DNA of 64,000 nt from Isoetes taiwanensis (GCA_021234155.1 JAJEKV010000075.1:2048001-2112000), one strand, 5' to 3'. Numbered from the stretch's first letter, positions 46,701 to 59,842 are shown. Numbers and translations: made by a program. The notes: generated by a model not told the origin, from the letters alone.

Positions 46701-48960
46701 GCAATATTTTATAGAGGATGATGACATTGTCTATAAAGATGTGAGTGTGGATGTTATTAGTGAGATTTATCTTTTCCTTACAGCTGATTCATTGAATTTA
46801 TGTACAGATTATTATCAATTTTTCTTCAATTCCTAATGGTATTCATTTTCTGCGTGCGGGGCCACGTGACAAGGTAGATTTTTTTGTCAATTCCTCTTGG
46901 GGCTTTTCAATTTGTGAATCAATATGCTTTCCTTGGGTTTTCTATTTGAGTCTTTGAAGCAATGATATATGTGGCAGATATATTTTAAGCCAGAAGAAGT
47001 TCGGGTTGTATAGTGACATGTGGGGGTTTATGTCCCGTCTTAATATAGTCATCCCAGCCATTGTGTATAGCTTGTGGACCCAATATGGTGTTCAAGATAT
47101 CCTTGGCATAATTGTAAGCTGTGTTAACCTTGTTTAGATGGCTGCCCTAAATTGTATATATGTTCATTGGGCTTGCTTAGTGAAACAAATCTCAGCACTC
47201 GAAGCTATGAAAGATACACGTAAAGATTATTTTGAGACTATGGTGAGTAAGTAGATCTAGATCCTATGATACATCATCCTAAACACTTGTAGTCGGTAAT
47301 CTAGCACATAAAGCTATAAAACGAGAATGTGGAGAGCCACAAATTGAATGCACCTTTTAATTTCTTTTCATGCATTGATCCAAAATATATAGAGCCATGC
47401 AAGCAATATAAAACATCTATCATTTATTGAATTGGTCATTTGGGTGTAGTTATCATGTTGAGTACATGATTTCAACAAAGGATGTGGTATGAATACTTTA
47501 AATGATCCCCAAAAAATCTTGACATTTTAGGAGGCTACTGTGGCTTTTATTCTGAAAATACAATAATACCGGATCTGAATTTAAATAAATGATATCCATA
47601 AGCGCGGGGAACAATCTTACGCACATCGAGGGTGGTCATGAAACAATAAAATAGTGGACAAACATTGAAGACAGCGCATTAACCGTAATTTTATTGTAGT
47701 CTCTCTTCGATGCCGGTTTCGGCTTGTGTGCACGCTTTTGGTCGCATGTTGATGTCCTTGCTTAGCACCGGAAGATTACCGCATAGGTATATATAATTGG
47801 CGGCGATGGGACACAAAAAAGGAGCTGGAGCCATATATGAGGTATGAGATACACTTTGGCAACACAAGGAGATGAGTCAATTTCCTATATCCGAATGTCT
47901 AGCTAGTTATATATTAAACTTATCTAATGGCAAAACATGCAATGCCTTATGTTTTCTGCTCCAAAGATATTTCTAAGAAAAATTTCTAGACATATGCGAG
48001 GAGCCGGGTTTGAAAGTGGCGCTTCTCGGTATTCCTAAGACAATTGATAATGACATTGTTGTAAGTGTGCAATGATGTGGAGGCAATTCACTACCCTATT
48101 GTAATACTCCCTATTTTATGCTTGCAGATCATTGATAAGTCATTTGGTTTTTGATAATCTGGCTGTTGAGGAAGCGGCGTGCAATCAATCTTTGCTCATG
48201 CAGAGGCGTAAAGTGCCCCGGGATAGGCCTTGTCAAGTTGATGGGTCGTTACTGATTGGTACGAGATAGTTAAGTGGAATTGAGTGACCACGAAAGTAAA
48301 GACAAGTTCGAAGCTTATGTGTTTACGCTGGGATACATAACAATGTATGCCACTCTTGCCAACCCAGTGATGTGGTATGCATTTTGAATGGCCATCGCAT
48401 TCATTTCATGAAGTTTGGTCATTATGGACAAAAAGCTTTTTGATGTGCTTTCTTTCGGGATTGCCGTTTGGTTCCGTATGCCTTTCTATTTGGAAGGTGA
48501 AGGTGGACTGCATTTAATATGTTGAATGAAAGATGCTTACGAAAAATGGCCACATAGTCATAGTTGTTGCGTAAGGAGCAAAAATGAGGGGAGCTAATCA
48601 TGAAAAGTTTGAGCACGAATAGTAGTATTGATGCTTCGAAACAAATTACTTATGGATGTTGGGTATTGGCTATCTCAGAAGCTCCAGATGATTGAGCGAG
48701 GTCTTTCCCTTATCTTTTTTAAAGATGAAGTGTATATCAACTTCATGCCATGTATGCGCCCCTAACCCTACTACTTTTTTTTTCTTTCACTCGAGTCATT
48801 AGACCAGGAATCAGCACGTCAGTTTGAAGTACATAGATATGGTGGCTTTATGATGCATCACTTACCAAAATATGTCTACATTTATAGGCCATTTATTTGT
48901 CAAGGTTTTGTCACAGATCCAACGTATATGATTCGTGCTATTCCAAGCAGCAAATATTAA
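46701..48960 (+). pseudogene. ATP-dependent phosphofructokinase pseudogene
   Basis: Plant-type PFK phosphorylates fructose 6-phosphate in glycolysis. Remnant exons in order: QYFIEDDDIVYKD (46702, donor GTGAGT), IPNGIHFLRAGPRDKV (46831), IYFKPEEVRVV then VTCGGLCP after a lost base (46980), LNIVIPAIVYSLWTQYGVQD (47038), VYIIGGDGTQ then KGAGAIYE after an extra base (47786), EPGLKVALLGIPKTIDNDIV (48003, donor GTAAGT), IIDKSFGF (48129), GIGLVKLMGRY (48222), FYLEGEGGL (48484) and PTYMIRAIPSS (48917). The catalytic GGDGTQ and PKTIDND motifs are present, but frameshifts, stops and missing exons disable it. Introns survive, so it arose by DNA duplication, not retrocopying. Confidence 0.88.
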
Positions 48961-49233
48961 ACGCATGGCAAATATTAATGCTAGCTAGTCACATGTATAT
49001 TCTAGAAGCAAAAATGCTATATATAATGAGCAAATACAGAGGGTCTTTATTTTCCTAGGAGAGCATGTGGGCTATCATTGTACCACATGCACAGCGTCAC
49101 TTTCAATTTGTTGCCCATTATTGTCCTCGTCATCGAGCGGCTGAGAGATCAAAATGAAGGGCTTACATTCTAAAAGCATGGTTGAGGGGCTGCATATGCA
49201 CGACATATGGCCAAAATTGCACGGAAGGCAAAA

Positions 49234-49450
49234 ATTCAGTAAACATTATCCAAGACAAAAGTTGATTAAACATTATCCACAAAGCATTATTCTTATATAT
49301 TGCTTTTTGCGAATTTGTATAAGAGAAAGGCCCTTTCTAGCCTGTCAAGGCGACAAAAATTGATTAAACATTATCCACTCATAAGACAAAATTGAGTAAG
49401 CATTATTCTTATATATTGTTTTTTGTGAATTTGTATAAGAGAAAGGGCCT
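49234..49450. repeat. Tandem duplication (about 116-bp period)
   Basis: TGATTAAACATTATCCAC, then ATTATTCTTATATATTG, then GAATTTGTATAAGAGAAAGG occurs twice (about 49242-49334 and 49360-49450). Confidence 0.8.
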
Positions 49451-49545
49451 GTGGGCAAATTTTTGGCCGCAAAAGGTGGCTGACATGCGGAGCGCTGAGA
49501 CTGCCTTGACCGCCCAGAAATTTGCCCACGAGGCCTTTTCCCTAA
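49443..49545. repeat. Small fold-back element
   Basis: GGGCCTGTGGGCAAATTT (49446) is inverted as AAATTTGCCCACGAGGCC (49519), with about 55 bp between. The left arm lies at the end of the second unit of the neighbouring tandem duplication. Confidence 0.55.
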
Positions 49546-49814
49546 TGGAAGAAATGATTGGGCCATTCCAGCTGTGCCACGTGGCTTGCTGCCACCAGAA
49601 TACAGGTAGAAAAAAGAGGCGTAAAAACAACGGCAATGACAGTAAAATTATTGCACTGCTTTCAAAAATAGAAGAGGTGACACCTGCCGTGTTTTGATTG
49701 CACAAGACGACTGGATCAGGCCCATCCATTTTCTTTTTTCTTGCATTGAAAAGCCAACTTCTACGACTTTTTGCCTGTTGGTTGCATTTTGTTCTATTGT
49801 GGGCACTATCTTTT

Positions 49815-49940
49815 GCCAGTTCAACTTTATGAGTTTGTGAACTGACAAGAGAGGGAATTGAAGGCAAAGACTAAAGAATGCACTTCCAACTCTATGAGTT
49901 TGTGAACTGCCAAATGAAGGAATGGAAGGCAAAGACTACC
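49815..49940. repeat. Tandem duplication (about 68-bp period)
   Basis: CTTTATGAGTTTGTGAACTG...GGAATTGAAGGCAAAGACTA is repeated as CTCTATGAGTTTGTGAACTG...GGAATGGAAGGCAAAGACTA. Confidence 0.85.
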
Positions 49941-52220
49941 ATGGCACTAAGAGGCATAACAGAGTAGACCCATAATGATTGCTTCATCCCTTGAACCAAC
50001 ACAACAAAATATATGTCAAACAATTTGCAATAGAAACTTCGTGCATCTCTAGTTAATATTCCACATGCTCTCCATAGATCAACAAAAATATACATGACAA
50101 ACAATATACTCCACCACAAGCAAAATAACATTATAACTTGTAGGCTAGTGAAGTCAACTGACGCAAGAAACTTCTGATTCATCTAGCATAACTTCTATTG
50201 TCAGCAAGCTCCTATACTAGGTACACAGACTAATGAAAAACAATCCAATGTTAGATAACCAAGTTGCAGGCTTGATTTATACTGGTTGAAATATGTATAT
50301 GAAATACAAGACTCCTCTATTCCCAAACGATACATAGAAAGGTGGCAACTGGGTAAAAAGGAGATAGGGCCGACTTGCAAGATTGCAGTATAAGGTGAAG
50401 CTCCATAAGATGAGGGGAAACTAGATGTGAGATTTGGTAGCATAAATAAGGAAGCGTGAAAAACGAAAGTCGCAGTGATATAGGAAAACATTTAAGTGTA
50501 AGACCAACCAGCTGATGCCTCTGCAAATGATTAGCCAGGAGGAGAGTGAAAAGAATATAAGCTACATGATATGAAGTGAACAATGATGATCGTCGTAACT
50601 TGATGCCATATGACCACATATCAAATAGTGATTCATATGAATTCTTTATCCAATGTATGGGTTTTTACAAGCTCGAGATTTTGAAGGTCTATCCTTCCTA
50701 TCAGATTTATAAGATCTATATATCCTATGAGATTTATATTTATTTTATCGTTCTCCATATATTATTCTAGAATGTCCAATGACAAGGCCACATGCCTAAT
50801 TGCTAGTTTGATGGTAATTCATAAAATTTATAAAAGTTTACTTACTAAGGGAGTAGACTATTAGGTCCCGACTTCCTAAAGCGGGATTGAATTCTCATGT
50901 ATTGCAACAGTTTTGTCAATGGAAGTGGTCTGAGTTGGTATAAACCTAGTAATGTGCCTTAAGTTAAGCGCACTTTGGCTATAATAGAACTGAAAAAGAA
51001 CGCTACCAAATTCATGCTCTTTCCTATGCTTGAATAACAAATTTAATTTAACCGTAAAAATAGACCAAGAATATATAATCATTCAAGCCATATTGATGAA
51101 GCTGACCCACCAAATGAGGCATAACCAATTTAAATTTCCTTGAATTTCCCTGGTCATCAGGAGTAAAATGATCGAAAGACTATCTGGCTGCAACATGGAT
51201 GGCCTCATATTGCAAGAAAGGCTGAATAACAAAAGCGTTAGTAGGACAAACACTACAAAACCTGGTTGCACCAGAGATTAAATTTTCAACTACCCTAGTT
51301 ACCACACGAAAGAGTGCCAGAATGAACATGAGGATACCCTTTTTGATCACAGTCCAACCAAATTGAATCAAAGGGAAAGCTTGTCGAAAAGAAAAAACAA
51401 CATTCTTAAACCCTTGAAACACCAACCGGATAATCAACCGCACAAGATAGACTTTGAGAAGGAAAAAAAAAGGGTGCATCGAAGTATAGGAAACAGAAGT
51501 AAGAGGTGGGAGGAAGATTGCAACAAAACGATCTCTCTTCACTAGAAAATTTGCAAACTTTGCTAGCTGGGTAGATAATATAGCAAGCCTCGGACTTAGC
51601 AAGCTAGACACTATTAAGCAATTGCAAGGCAAACTTGAGAAACATGGAGCTACTTTTAATCACAACAGACTCTGGCAGAGCACAACCACCAAAAGGAAAT
51701 GACACACATATCTTTACCCCATCAACGATAGAGTGGGCCAAGTGAGTTCCTAATGGATTAGCAATATTAATGAGAACTCTAATACCAATAAGTCGAAATG
51801 GAAGTTTAGAGATTAAGAACCAACAAGTCATTTTCGAGAGCATTGCACATATTGGATTAAAACCAGAAGAATAAAACTGGTGTAATATATAATCACTCCA
51901 CACGGGATCAATCCCCCACGTGCCACCAACTGATCTAGAAGTAGCAATTTGAATTGTTTGTCAAAACATGACTTTGAACTATGATTTAAGTCACTCCACC
52001 CTCCGCCATAGAGGGGCAACCCTCTGTGCGTAGCACCTTGTTTGTATTGGGCCCATATACCAAGTGGTCTCCCTGGATGGTGTAAAAACCAATTCAATAC
52101 AATCCAATTTAGTGGTTCTACCAGAGACTTTACTACGTGTACTCCTTTATATTAGACTATCCTAGTAGAGTCTAAGACCGTACTATTATAATTTCTTTTG
52201 CTCTTTCTCTATTTTCCATC
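49940..52220. other. No gene recognised
   Basis: Several minus-strand frames of 60-150 codons overlap here (for example 51180-51632, 51604-51903 and 50201-50491). They are hydrophobic, have no recognised domain and do not join by clear splice sites. I cannot tell a decayed gene from chance. Confidence 0.35.
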
Positions 52221-52259
52221 ATAGGAAGAAAAAAAGAAGCAAAATAGGGCTCGAACTAG

Positions 52260-52870
52260 TAGGTTGTAGAATCATTGATATGGATTAAACTTTTTAAATA
52301 GAAATTTTGTGAAAGATGATATAGATATTGGTTTTATTGGCCCTTCTTCACTTGTTGTGTCCTCACTTTTTAAGTTACTACCCCACATAAATCAATGTCT
52401 TTCAACCATAAATTATAATCAACTTCCATCCACATGTATGCTCCTAACTTCCAAAACAGATTGTTCAAAATGAAGAAAGTGTTGAATCTTTAGGCCAATC
52501 ATGGTGATATTTAGACATGACAAATGAGTTCCTGGTGGTCCTACTTATTTGATCAAAGTGGATTGATGAGTATTATTTATCAACTTGTACGTATGTTGGA
52601 GCTCATATATAGGACATGTGTTAAGAATAATTGAGTGGATCCCAATTCCATTTGGGAAATTGGAAAGAATTGAAGCACTGAATCTAGGATATGTGGCTTA
52701 TAACCAACATAGAAAGGACTAGAATTTGTTGGCATGTTAGGCCAATAATGAACTCCCCTCTAGAATATGGATATTCAAAGCTCTCATATGGATATTCAAG
52801 ATTGGACCTGGATTTATATAAGACATTATGACAAAAGCCTTCAGATTGTAGATAATGAATGATTATGCTT
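52260..52870 (+). repeat. Dispersed repeat C, copy 3
   Basis: Aligned with 42790-43500 from AAAGATGATATAGAT through CCCCACATAAATCAATGTC, AGGCCAATCATGGTGATATT and GGCCAATAATGAACTCCCCT to TATAAGACATTATGACAAAA. Copy 1 at 35099 covers only the second half. Confidence 0.8.
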
Positions 52871-54179
52871 CATAAGTTGAAAGATAGTCAAATAAACATG
52901 TTGACCTATCTTTTATCACATGATTAAGTAGCCAAATCAATGCCTTAAATTCTCGACAAAGGACTACATCAAGGAAAATAGTGAATGTGCCCGCAATAGA
53001 TTGCCATGTGGCAACCATATTATGCAAGAATGTCAATTTGTTACAATTATAATTTCTTTCCTTTGATGTTGTGTAACAAAGAATAGGTGCTAATCACGCA
53101 TATATATTATGCATGATTGATGCCGATATCAATGCTCCATGCTAAAATTATGCCAATGAATATGCCAATGAAGTTTATGATGGGGATTAACGAGGACTTG
53201 TCAGGCCCAGATTTGTAAGGAAATTTGATGAGTGATTCCCATAATGGTTACAAACTTCAACAGAATTAAGCTTGGGGACCAAGCGCTTCAAATTCCTTAT
53301 TTTGTGAGGGAACGGCATAAGATCAATGCAAGGATCCTTCTTTTAGAAATGGAATCATGTTTAATTCCATTGAACAGATTCTAAGATCTAAGGGAAGCAA
53401 ATACACTCCAATTTACCAATAGTGGATCAACACATATATTATTATTTTAGTCTCAGCCATAGCAGGTTAAGTATATGGAAAAACACACCATGTAATTTTA
53501 GGTGTAATTGAAATGATAAAATTATTCCACATCTTCCTTTGCACATCGTTCCGAATTTAGATCATTCCAAATGATTCCTTCTTCCTGACAAAGCTTGCAT
53601 AACTCAGAGAACTTTCTCTGCGAAAGAAATTTCTTGCACAGGTACCTTTCAAATGCCCTTTCATTTTGACAATTTGTTTGTACCAGAATAATATTGAACA
53701 GATTTTCGATCTTACCAACTGCATATGAGAAACCTTGTGCCTTTTTCGGCACAATAGCTTCATAGCTGTGGTGTTACATAAACACTCCATGGCAACAGAA
53801 CATTTAAACCTTTTTTGTCACAGTGGCCATCTCAAAATCCTATGGCAAACAAGTATAACCTTGCATTACTTCAGAGATTTTACAATAAGCTCTGAATAAG
53901 CACAGATAAGCAGGGTTTTCGTTTATAAGCTCAGCTCTGCAACGGTGTATACACTAATCTGTAAGTGGTTTACTTCATAACCACAGATCAAACAAGCTGA
54001 GCCCTTCAGAAGCCTAATCTAGACATTCTGTAGACATTGAATTTCCTATTTCCAAGTCACAAATTAGATTTCTAGTATGTTGGTAGATTTTGCCCTTCAG
54101 ATCTGGTATGCTGCAGCAATGGCTGAACAGGTGAAGATCAAAGTCCAATATTGACGGCCTTTCCTTCATCGAAAGGCTT
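52870..54179. other. Spacer and possible 3' UTR of the 188-residue gene
   Basis: The minus-strand frames at 53522-53790 are not recognised. The segment next to 54179 probably contains the 3' UTR of the following gene; a further open frame at 54014-54208 overlaps the gene's last exon in another frame. Confidence 0.35.
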
Positions 54180-55039
54180 CTAAGAAAATCCGAAAGAAAT
54201 ATCTTCATTCACGGCCTTTGGCATGTCGTCAAAATAGTCATTTCTGCCATCTGACAGAAAATAGGTCTTGATGAAGTTCACCGTGTTCTCAGGTTTAATA
54301 TGAGGAAGCACCTTTCCTATTCATTCCGAAGAATTAATATTAGAAGAGGAAAAGAAGGATTGCTTCTTTATAAAATTTCATCTCAAAACCCACAATATAT
54401 ATTACCTGTTCTTGATCGGCCCTTCTTCCCCTTTGTGAAAATCTACAATCCCTAATATCTGATGTTCGGTTTTCCATTTTCACGAACTTTGGCTTTTCAG
54501 CTTTAACAGCGGGCTTTCTGTTTCTAAAATGACGCTCTAATGCTTGTGTAGATTCTTGAGACATGATCCTGAAGAAAAATTAACCAAAATTTACTCAATT
54601 ACATACCTCTTTGAAAAAAAGGAGATCAAGGAACATGTGATACACCGACAAGGATAAACTAAAAGTAGCACTTACGCAGAACACCGCAGCCTCAAATCTA
54701 AATATTCTTCCGTTAGCCATCTCGATTTGCTCTGTTTGTTTTCTTCCTCGGGGTATTCAATATGATAAATTTCATCAATAGGTTCCTCCTCAACCTGGAT
54801 GGAAAAAAATTCAAGCGATTCAGCGAATTTGTGTATCTTATGATCGAAGTCGGTGGTAGCCTAAACTTTTCAAGAAAATTACATACCTTCAAAGAAGGGA
54901 AAGAAATTTGCGGAAAGGTAAGAATCGAAGCCGAAAAACAGGCCGCAGGATCTCCAAAACTTTTACAGCAAACTCGATTCAGCGGATTCTTCGAACCCCA
55001 TTTTTGAGCACCGAAAGCAGGCACCGCCAAAGGGGCCAT
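54180..55039 (-). CDS. Unrecognised four-exon gene, 188 residues
   Basis: Exons (minus strand): 55039-54887, 54794-54676, 54568-54406 and 54311-54180. All three introns are GT-AG and the phases (0, 2, 0) join into one frame of 188 codons plus stop, which is unlikely by chance. The N-terminus (MAPLAVPAFGAQKWGSKNPL, then Cys/Ser-rich, few acidic residues to about residue 51) resembles a plastid or mitochondrial transit peptide. The mature part begins acidic (VEEEPIDEIYHIEYPEEEN), continues RWLTEEYLDLRLRCSAIMSQ, a basic stretch (about residues 100-120) and ends acidic (FIKTYFLSDGRNDYFDDMPK). No transmembrane segment. I do not recognise the family; organelle targeting is inferred from composition only. 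Confidence 0.75.
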
Positions 55040-55260
55040 GCTTCAAAAAGAACTTTCTAAAAATCCAAAACCTGCTCCGAAAGAAGGATGGAAGCGCTCT
55101 TCCGGCGAGATGAATCAAAGCAGCAAGCTGGGCATGACGAATGATCAGAAATGCCAATTTTTTTTCGCTGCGGATCGGAAGGGAGAGATCTGATTTCGCA
55201 GATACTCTGCAGCAAACGGAGAAAGGAGCGAGCATATAAAACAAACCTTTTACGGGCCTC
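55040..55260 (-). promoter_or_regulatory. Promoter and leader of the 188-residue gene
   Basis: A TATA-like GTTTTATATGCT lies at about 55231-55242 on the minus strand, roughly 200 bp before the start codon. The intervening sequence is pyrimidine-richer and GC-richer than its surroundings, as expected of a plant leader. Confidence 0.5.
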
Positions 55261-55699
55261 AAGTAAATATTAAAAACGTAAAAATCTGCCTGCTGACATG
55301 GCGGGATACAACTGGCTACCATTTCCATGTACTGACATGCCAGCTCATTTTCCAGTTTTTATTTTTTTGTTTTTATAAGGAAGCTGACACCTGGGTTCTT
55401 GCGCTTATTCGATGGTAGGGAAGCTGACACGTGGCATTAAAATTTTATATTAGCCTCTTGATTTTTTTGCACACTTGCAACTTTGCAACTTGGTTCCTAA
55501 AATCTTTGGAAGCCAAATCAAAATTTCACACTACAGTTAGAAAGAGCAAGATATTTTCCTGCTAAAAAATGCTATTTTTCTTGGTACTAGGAACAAAAGG
55601 TAGTATGTAGTTGGTAGGCTGGGCTAGATCTAGCAGAAACCTTGCCGACAGAAAACTTGCCGATTGTGCCTAAAATAATTTCCGATTGCAAATTTCATT

Positions 55700-56420
55700 A
55701 TGCAAAACATATGGAACAAACATGCTCTTGTCAACATCCAAGGCCACATGCATTATTCCCATATGGCTCCTCTCCTGCCTCCCATCCCATATCGTGTCCT
55801 TCACATGGGAGCCCACACTGTGTATTCGTACGCCTCCGTCTCTCCCTGCCACCTATACAATAAGAACTGCATCCTTCATGGGTTGCATAGATATTGTCAA
55901 CGTAATCAGTCGTTCGACTGTCCTCTCCCATCTGTTATCCCAATTGCACTGAAGTTGGCCATAAAATCCCTCCTCCATCTCATCTAAATCTCGGTCCCCC
56001 ATTCCTGTCATCTGCTACGTTGGCATTCTACAACTGCCAATTCTAGACCCCCTATAGAGCATAATATCTCTCTCTCTCTACAATTAAGCCATGCTGATCA
56101 TGCCTCTATGAGCCACAACAATTGCAATTTGCATAGGTTGCATAGAGAGATATTCTCAACATACGTAGTCAGTTTGCCTGTCCTATGTCATTAGTTATCC
56201 CAATTGAACTGATGTTGGCCATGAATTCCTCCTTTATATTCTTCCCTAGGAGAACAAATCATGGCCACTCCTCTATATTGTTCCCTAATGGAACTGATGT
56301 TGGCCATGCAATCTAGGTCCCATTTCTGCACCGTTGGTCATTGGTTAGAAAGAATGATCCGTGGAATTTTGGTCCTAGCTACAGCCGCCAATTGTAGACC
56401 CCTTATTGAGCATAATATCT
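55700..56420. repeat. Imperfect tandem repeats
   Basis: GGTTGCATAGA(T/G)A, ACGTA(A/G)TCAGT, GTTATCCCAATTG(C/A)ACTGA and GTTGGCCAT occur in order at 55880-55965 and 56137-56225, with a partial third copy near 56290. GACCCC...GAGCATAATATCTCTCT recurs at 56047 and 56397. The flanks hold nothing recognisable. Confidence 0.7.
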
Positions 56421-57420
56421 CTCTATCTACAATTAAACCGTGCTTATCATGTATATGGCAATACGTACTTGTCCATATCCCGTCGTGGACATTAGCATTT
56501 GTTCAAACCATACATCATGATGTGCTTATTACAAGTAGATAAATATATGTTGTCTATGTTAGGTGCATTGTAAAGAATTACTTATATCATTACTTCAGCT
56601 TTGTGAGATGTTTCTTTCTTTGCTTTTCTTTTTTTGGCTTATAGATACGTCGACTTAATTTCAAATAGGACTTCCAATATCACGACATATATAATGCAGA
56701 TCGATCCATGCTGTAGGATCGAGATTCTTGTGAGAGGGCGAGCGATCTATATTCGGTCTTTTCGTGTTTCTTCTCATTCGGCGTTCTTCTCACACCAATA
56801 TAGTAGCATTGGGCAAACTTTTTCTCCACTATGTATGGGTTGAACTTCTAGCATTAATCTTTCAGTCTGGCCACGGATGGATAATGCTTGAATCCTTTCT
56901 CTACATCACGTCTTCATTGAGATATGCTCGAACCCTTCCTCTACATCAAGTCTTCATTCGGTTGGATGTTCTAAGCAAATTTTATTGGTGGGCCTTCTCT
57001 CAATCATCCTTTGGAAGGTGTTTCTTTTTTACCCAGGCCTCGTTAAGTTATTAGGCAAACGAATTCTAATTTAACCAATTGAATAGGGCTTGTTGAATTT
57101 CGATTGAGAAAGATTATCTAGAAGTTTATATTGGTGCATGTTGGATTCGTGCATATTGGATTTTTCAAGAAAAGATCGTGGTTGTTTTAGATCTTCATGG
57201 CTTAGAGTTAGGCATTTTTTTTTTCTATTTCATGGATTGCAATATTTCTTAAAGTACAAGTCTTACATTCTTGAATATCTTGAATTTTTAATCTCTGATT
57301 ATCTTTTGATCTCAAGTTACTCTTTAATCTCTGAGTGTATTGAACTATTGAACTACGATTTCCATTTCAAGTTTATGTATCAGTTTTTCTCTCTGGTTTC
57401 TCATATAATGATTCTTGTAC

Positions 57421-57572
57421 GTAAGTGCGATTTATCTGCGTTTTGAGATTAGAAGATAAATCCACTTCTTGAGGCTAGTTGAGAGAGTTTCCCTTGGAGT
57501 ATTTATAGCCTTGTTGCATTCCTCTCAGTTTCATCAGCCGTCTTTGAGCCTTTCCATTTGTGGTCGCTTGCC
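57421..57572 (+). repeat. Direct repeat E, copy 1, promoter-like
   Basis: About 150 bp shared with 59691-59842. Contains GAGTATTTATAGCC (TATA-like) then TTGCATTCCTCTCAGTTTCATCAGCC and CTTGCCCCA. Could be a short LTR or a duplicated promoter; TG/CA ends are not obvious. Confidence 0.7.
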
Positions 57573-57599
57573 CCATTCCCCCCCAGATTATAGTGGAGT

Positions 57600-59690
57600 C
57601 ACAAGATATAGATTATGCTGGCAAACTCGCCTTACAGTTCTGAGATCACAAATGCATTCAAAGTTTGCCATTTCAAGCTGTATCGTACCTCCGCGATTAG
57701 CCATCCCTTTTCTGCTGTTGGATCTCACAAACAGGATAAGGTGGACCTTGTTGAGATACCCTGTCAGTCCTAGAACGAGTAGGAGATAAGCTACATAAAT
57801 TCGAATGCAAGATGGAGCGCCATAAATCCAGCTCTTTAGCAGTAAATCGATTATGTGTTTGTGATCTTGCATTCCTTTAGTTATCCAAGAGATTAGACTG
57901 ATTAAGCTTGTGCATCAAAATGGGAAATGCTACATGCCAACCTTTCCACCTCTCCAATTGCACCTTTCCAATTGCTCATGTGATGCATGCTCTTGCAGGA
58001 ATTTAAAAGGATGGCATAACAGCTGTTTTAAGTCCTCATCACAAAATCTTAGCTCAAGTGGTGAATGATCTAGTTAGCAGGTTTAAAGGAAAATTTCTCA
58101 AAGGTGTTTTGTTTTTAATATGGTGCTTATATTTTCAACCAGAAAGGGGGTTGTGAAGGTTGAGAAAGGCATGCATTGTTTGTGGATTGTTGTTGAACAG
58201 GTTGTTGTAAAATGCTTTGATAATATTCAAATGCAGTGTTGTTGTCTGCATATTAATTGATCATATATATGTGGTTGGCGTTGAGAAGAACATGAACCTC
58301 AGGCTTAAAAAGCCCAGCCTTTCAAAATAAAGTTAGATGTTCTACATCATGTGATTGATTTCAATATTGCTGCTACTGTGCAGATTATTGCACGATAAGC
58401 TACCAGGGCCAAGTTCCAGAAAGTTTATATATGCAGCAGTCCGTGGAAAATGTGGTCTTCCATAAGTTTATTACTACTCTAGGATGAAAAGTTGCTTGTG
58501 TGCATCTTAAAATTATTGGGAACAGGATGACTGTTAGTTGGAGTTTCAGTTGCCAACTACAACTATCCTCCTTTTATTGTGCAAATGGCTGTTTAAGGCA
58601 GATTTCATGTTAATGCAATGATATTTCGTACTAAATGTCTTTGTTTGCTTTGTCTATTAAAACTGTTAGTTGGGATAGCTTGCTTCCATTTATACGAGAA
58701 ATTGAAGAATTTTTATCCTTTGGTTGATATTAATTCTATGCGGCATGGTATCTCATTGATTGCCTTTTATTGTATGCCATTCTTCTGTACTGTTCTTTTC
58801 CTATTTCACTATGAGCAAGAGTGTCTAACTTGGGCCCTGATTCTTTTGTTGTAGTTATGTCATCTGTGAGTGGTATTAAGGCTGCACATCCGGCTTTCTC
58901 ACATGGTAACTATTTTGCTTAAAGTCTAGACCTCTGCAGCTTGAGTCAAACTCTCTCATGTTCAGTAATTTCTTGATCTGTAACTTTGATAAGCTTTGGT
59001 TATGACATGACCTTTTAAAAGAGATAATAGACCATGCCTTGTACTCTGTGAAAACAGCTGCATTTCATATTCAAATGCAGCCCAAATGGCACAATATTCT
59101 AATCGTTATTTCAATCTCAAGCTCATGAAGGAAATTCTATCACACTGTCTGCAACAAATGGACCCTGGACATTGAATGGAACCATCACCAGTGAACTTAT
59201 TTAATGTAAACTTCCATCTTTGGGGACCTATCCTTGGCTAGCTATGTATAACAGTGCTAAATCATGTCGAGTAAGTCGATTTATCTCTCTTTAGAGACAT
59301 CAAGCTACTGCACTTCTGGAAAATATTGAGATGTCTTATCACTTGAAATGTTGTGTATGGTTGCAAGGGTGAAGATGCTATACTAAAATGGTAGTATTTA
59401 CTGATGTGAGACCAAGTAGATATACATTCTTTCTTTATCTTCTAGGAGGAGGAGCGCATAGTCTCTAATGGTCGAAGTCTAATGCACCCATACAAATTCA
59501 TTGCGTCTTCCATGAAAATTGGTATGATGATGTTTGTACACCATAAAGCCACAATAGGGCATTCCATTGGAATATTTGCAATAATTGTAGAAAGGGTCTA
59601 CACCATGTATAAGCTTGCAAACTCCCCCTCTTTTTGTAGTTCCAGAGGATTGTTATTACAGTTTCATTTTAGCCCATTACATTTAATAAG
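57600..59690. other. No gene recognised between the direct repeats
   Basis: I find no retroelement motif between copies of repeat E. Short exon-like pieces (for example AAHPAFSHGN near 58881) are too weak to call. Confidence 0.35.
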
Positions 59691-59842
59691 TGCGATTTAT
59701 CTGCATTTTGAGATTAGCAGATAAATCCGCTTCTTGAGGCTAGTTGAGAGAGTCTCCCTTGGAGTATTTATAGCCTTGTTGCATTCCTCTCAGTTTCATC
59801 AGCCATCTTTGAGCCTTCCCCTTTGTGGTCGCTTGCCCCACT
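59691..59842 (+). repeat. Direct repeat E, copy 2
   Basis: Nearly identical to 57421-57572, including the TATA-like GAGTATTTATAGCC at about 59761. It is followed by a GC-richer stretch (59900-60180) that differs from what follows copy 1. Confidence 0.75.

Noticed and set aside
49409-49932. 152- and 94-codon minus-strand frames
   Set aside because: They run across two tandem duplications and a fold-back; no domain is seen.
57469-57872. Frames over direct repeat E
   Set aside because: Both strands are open by chance and neither frame is kept in the second copy.
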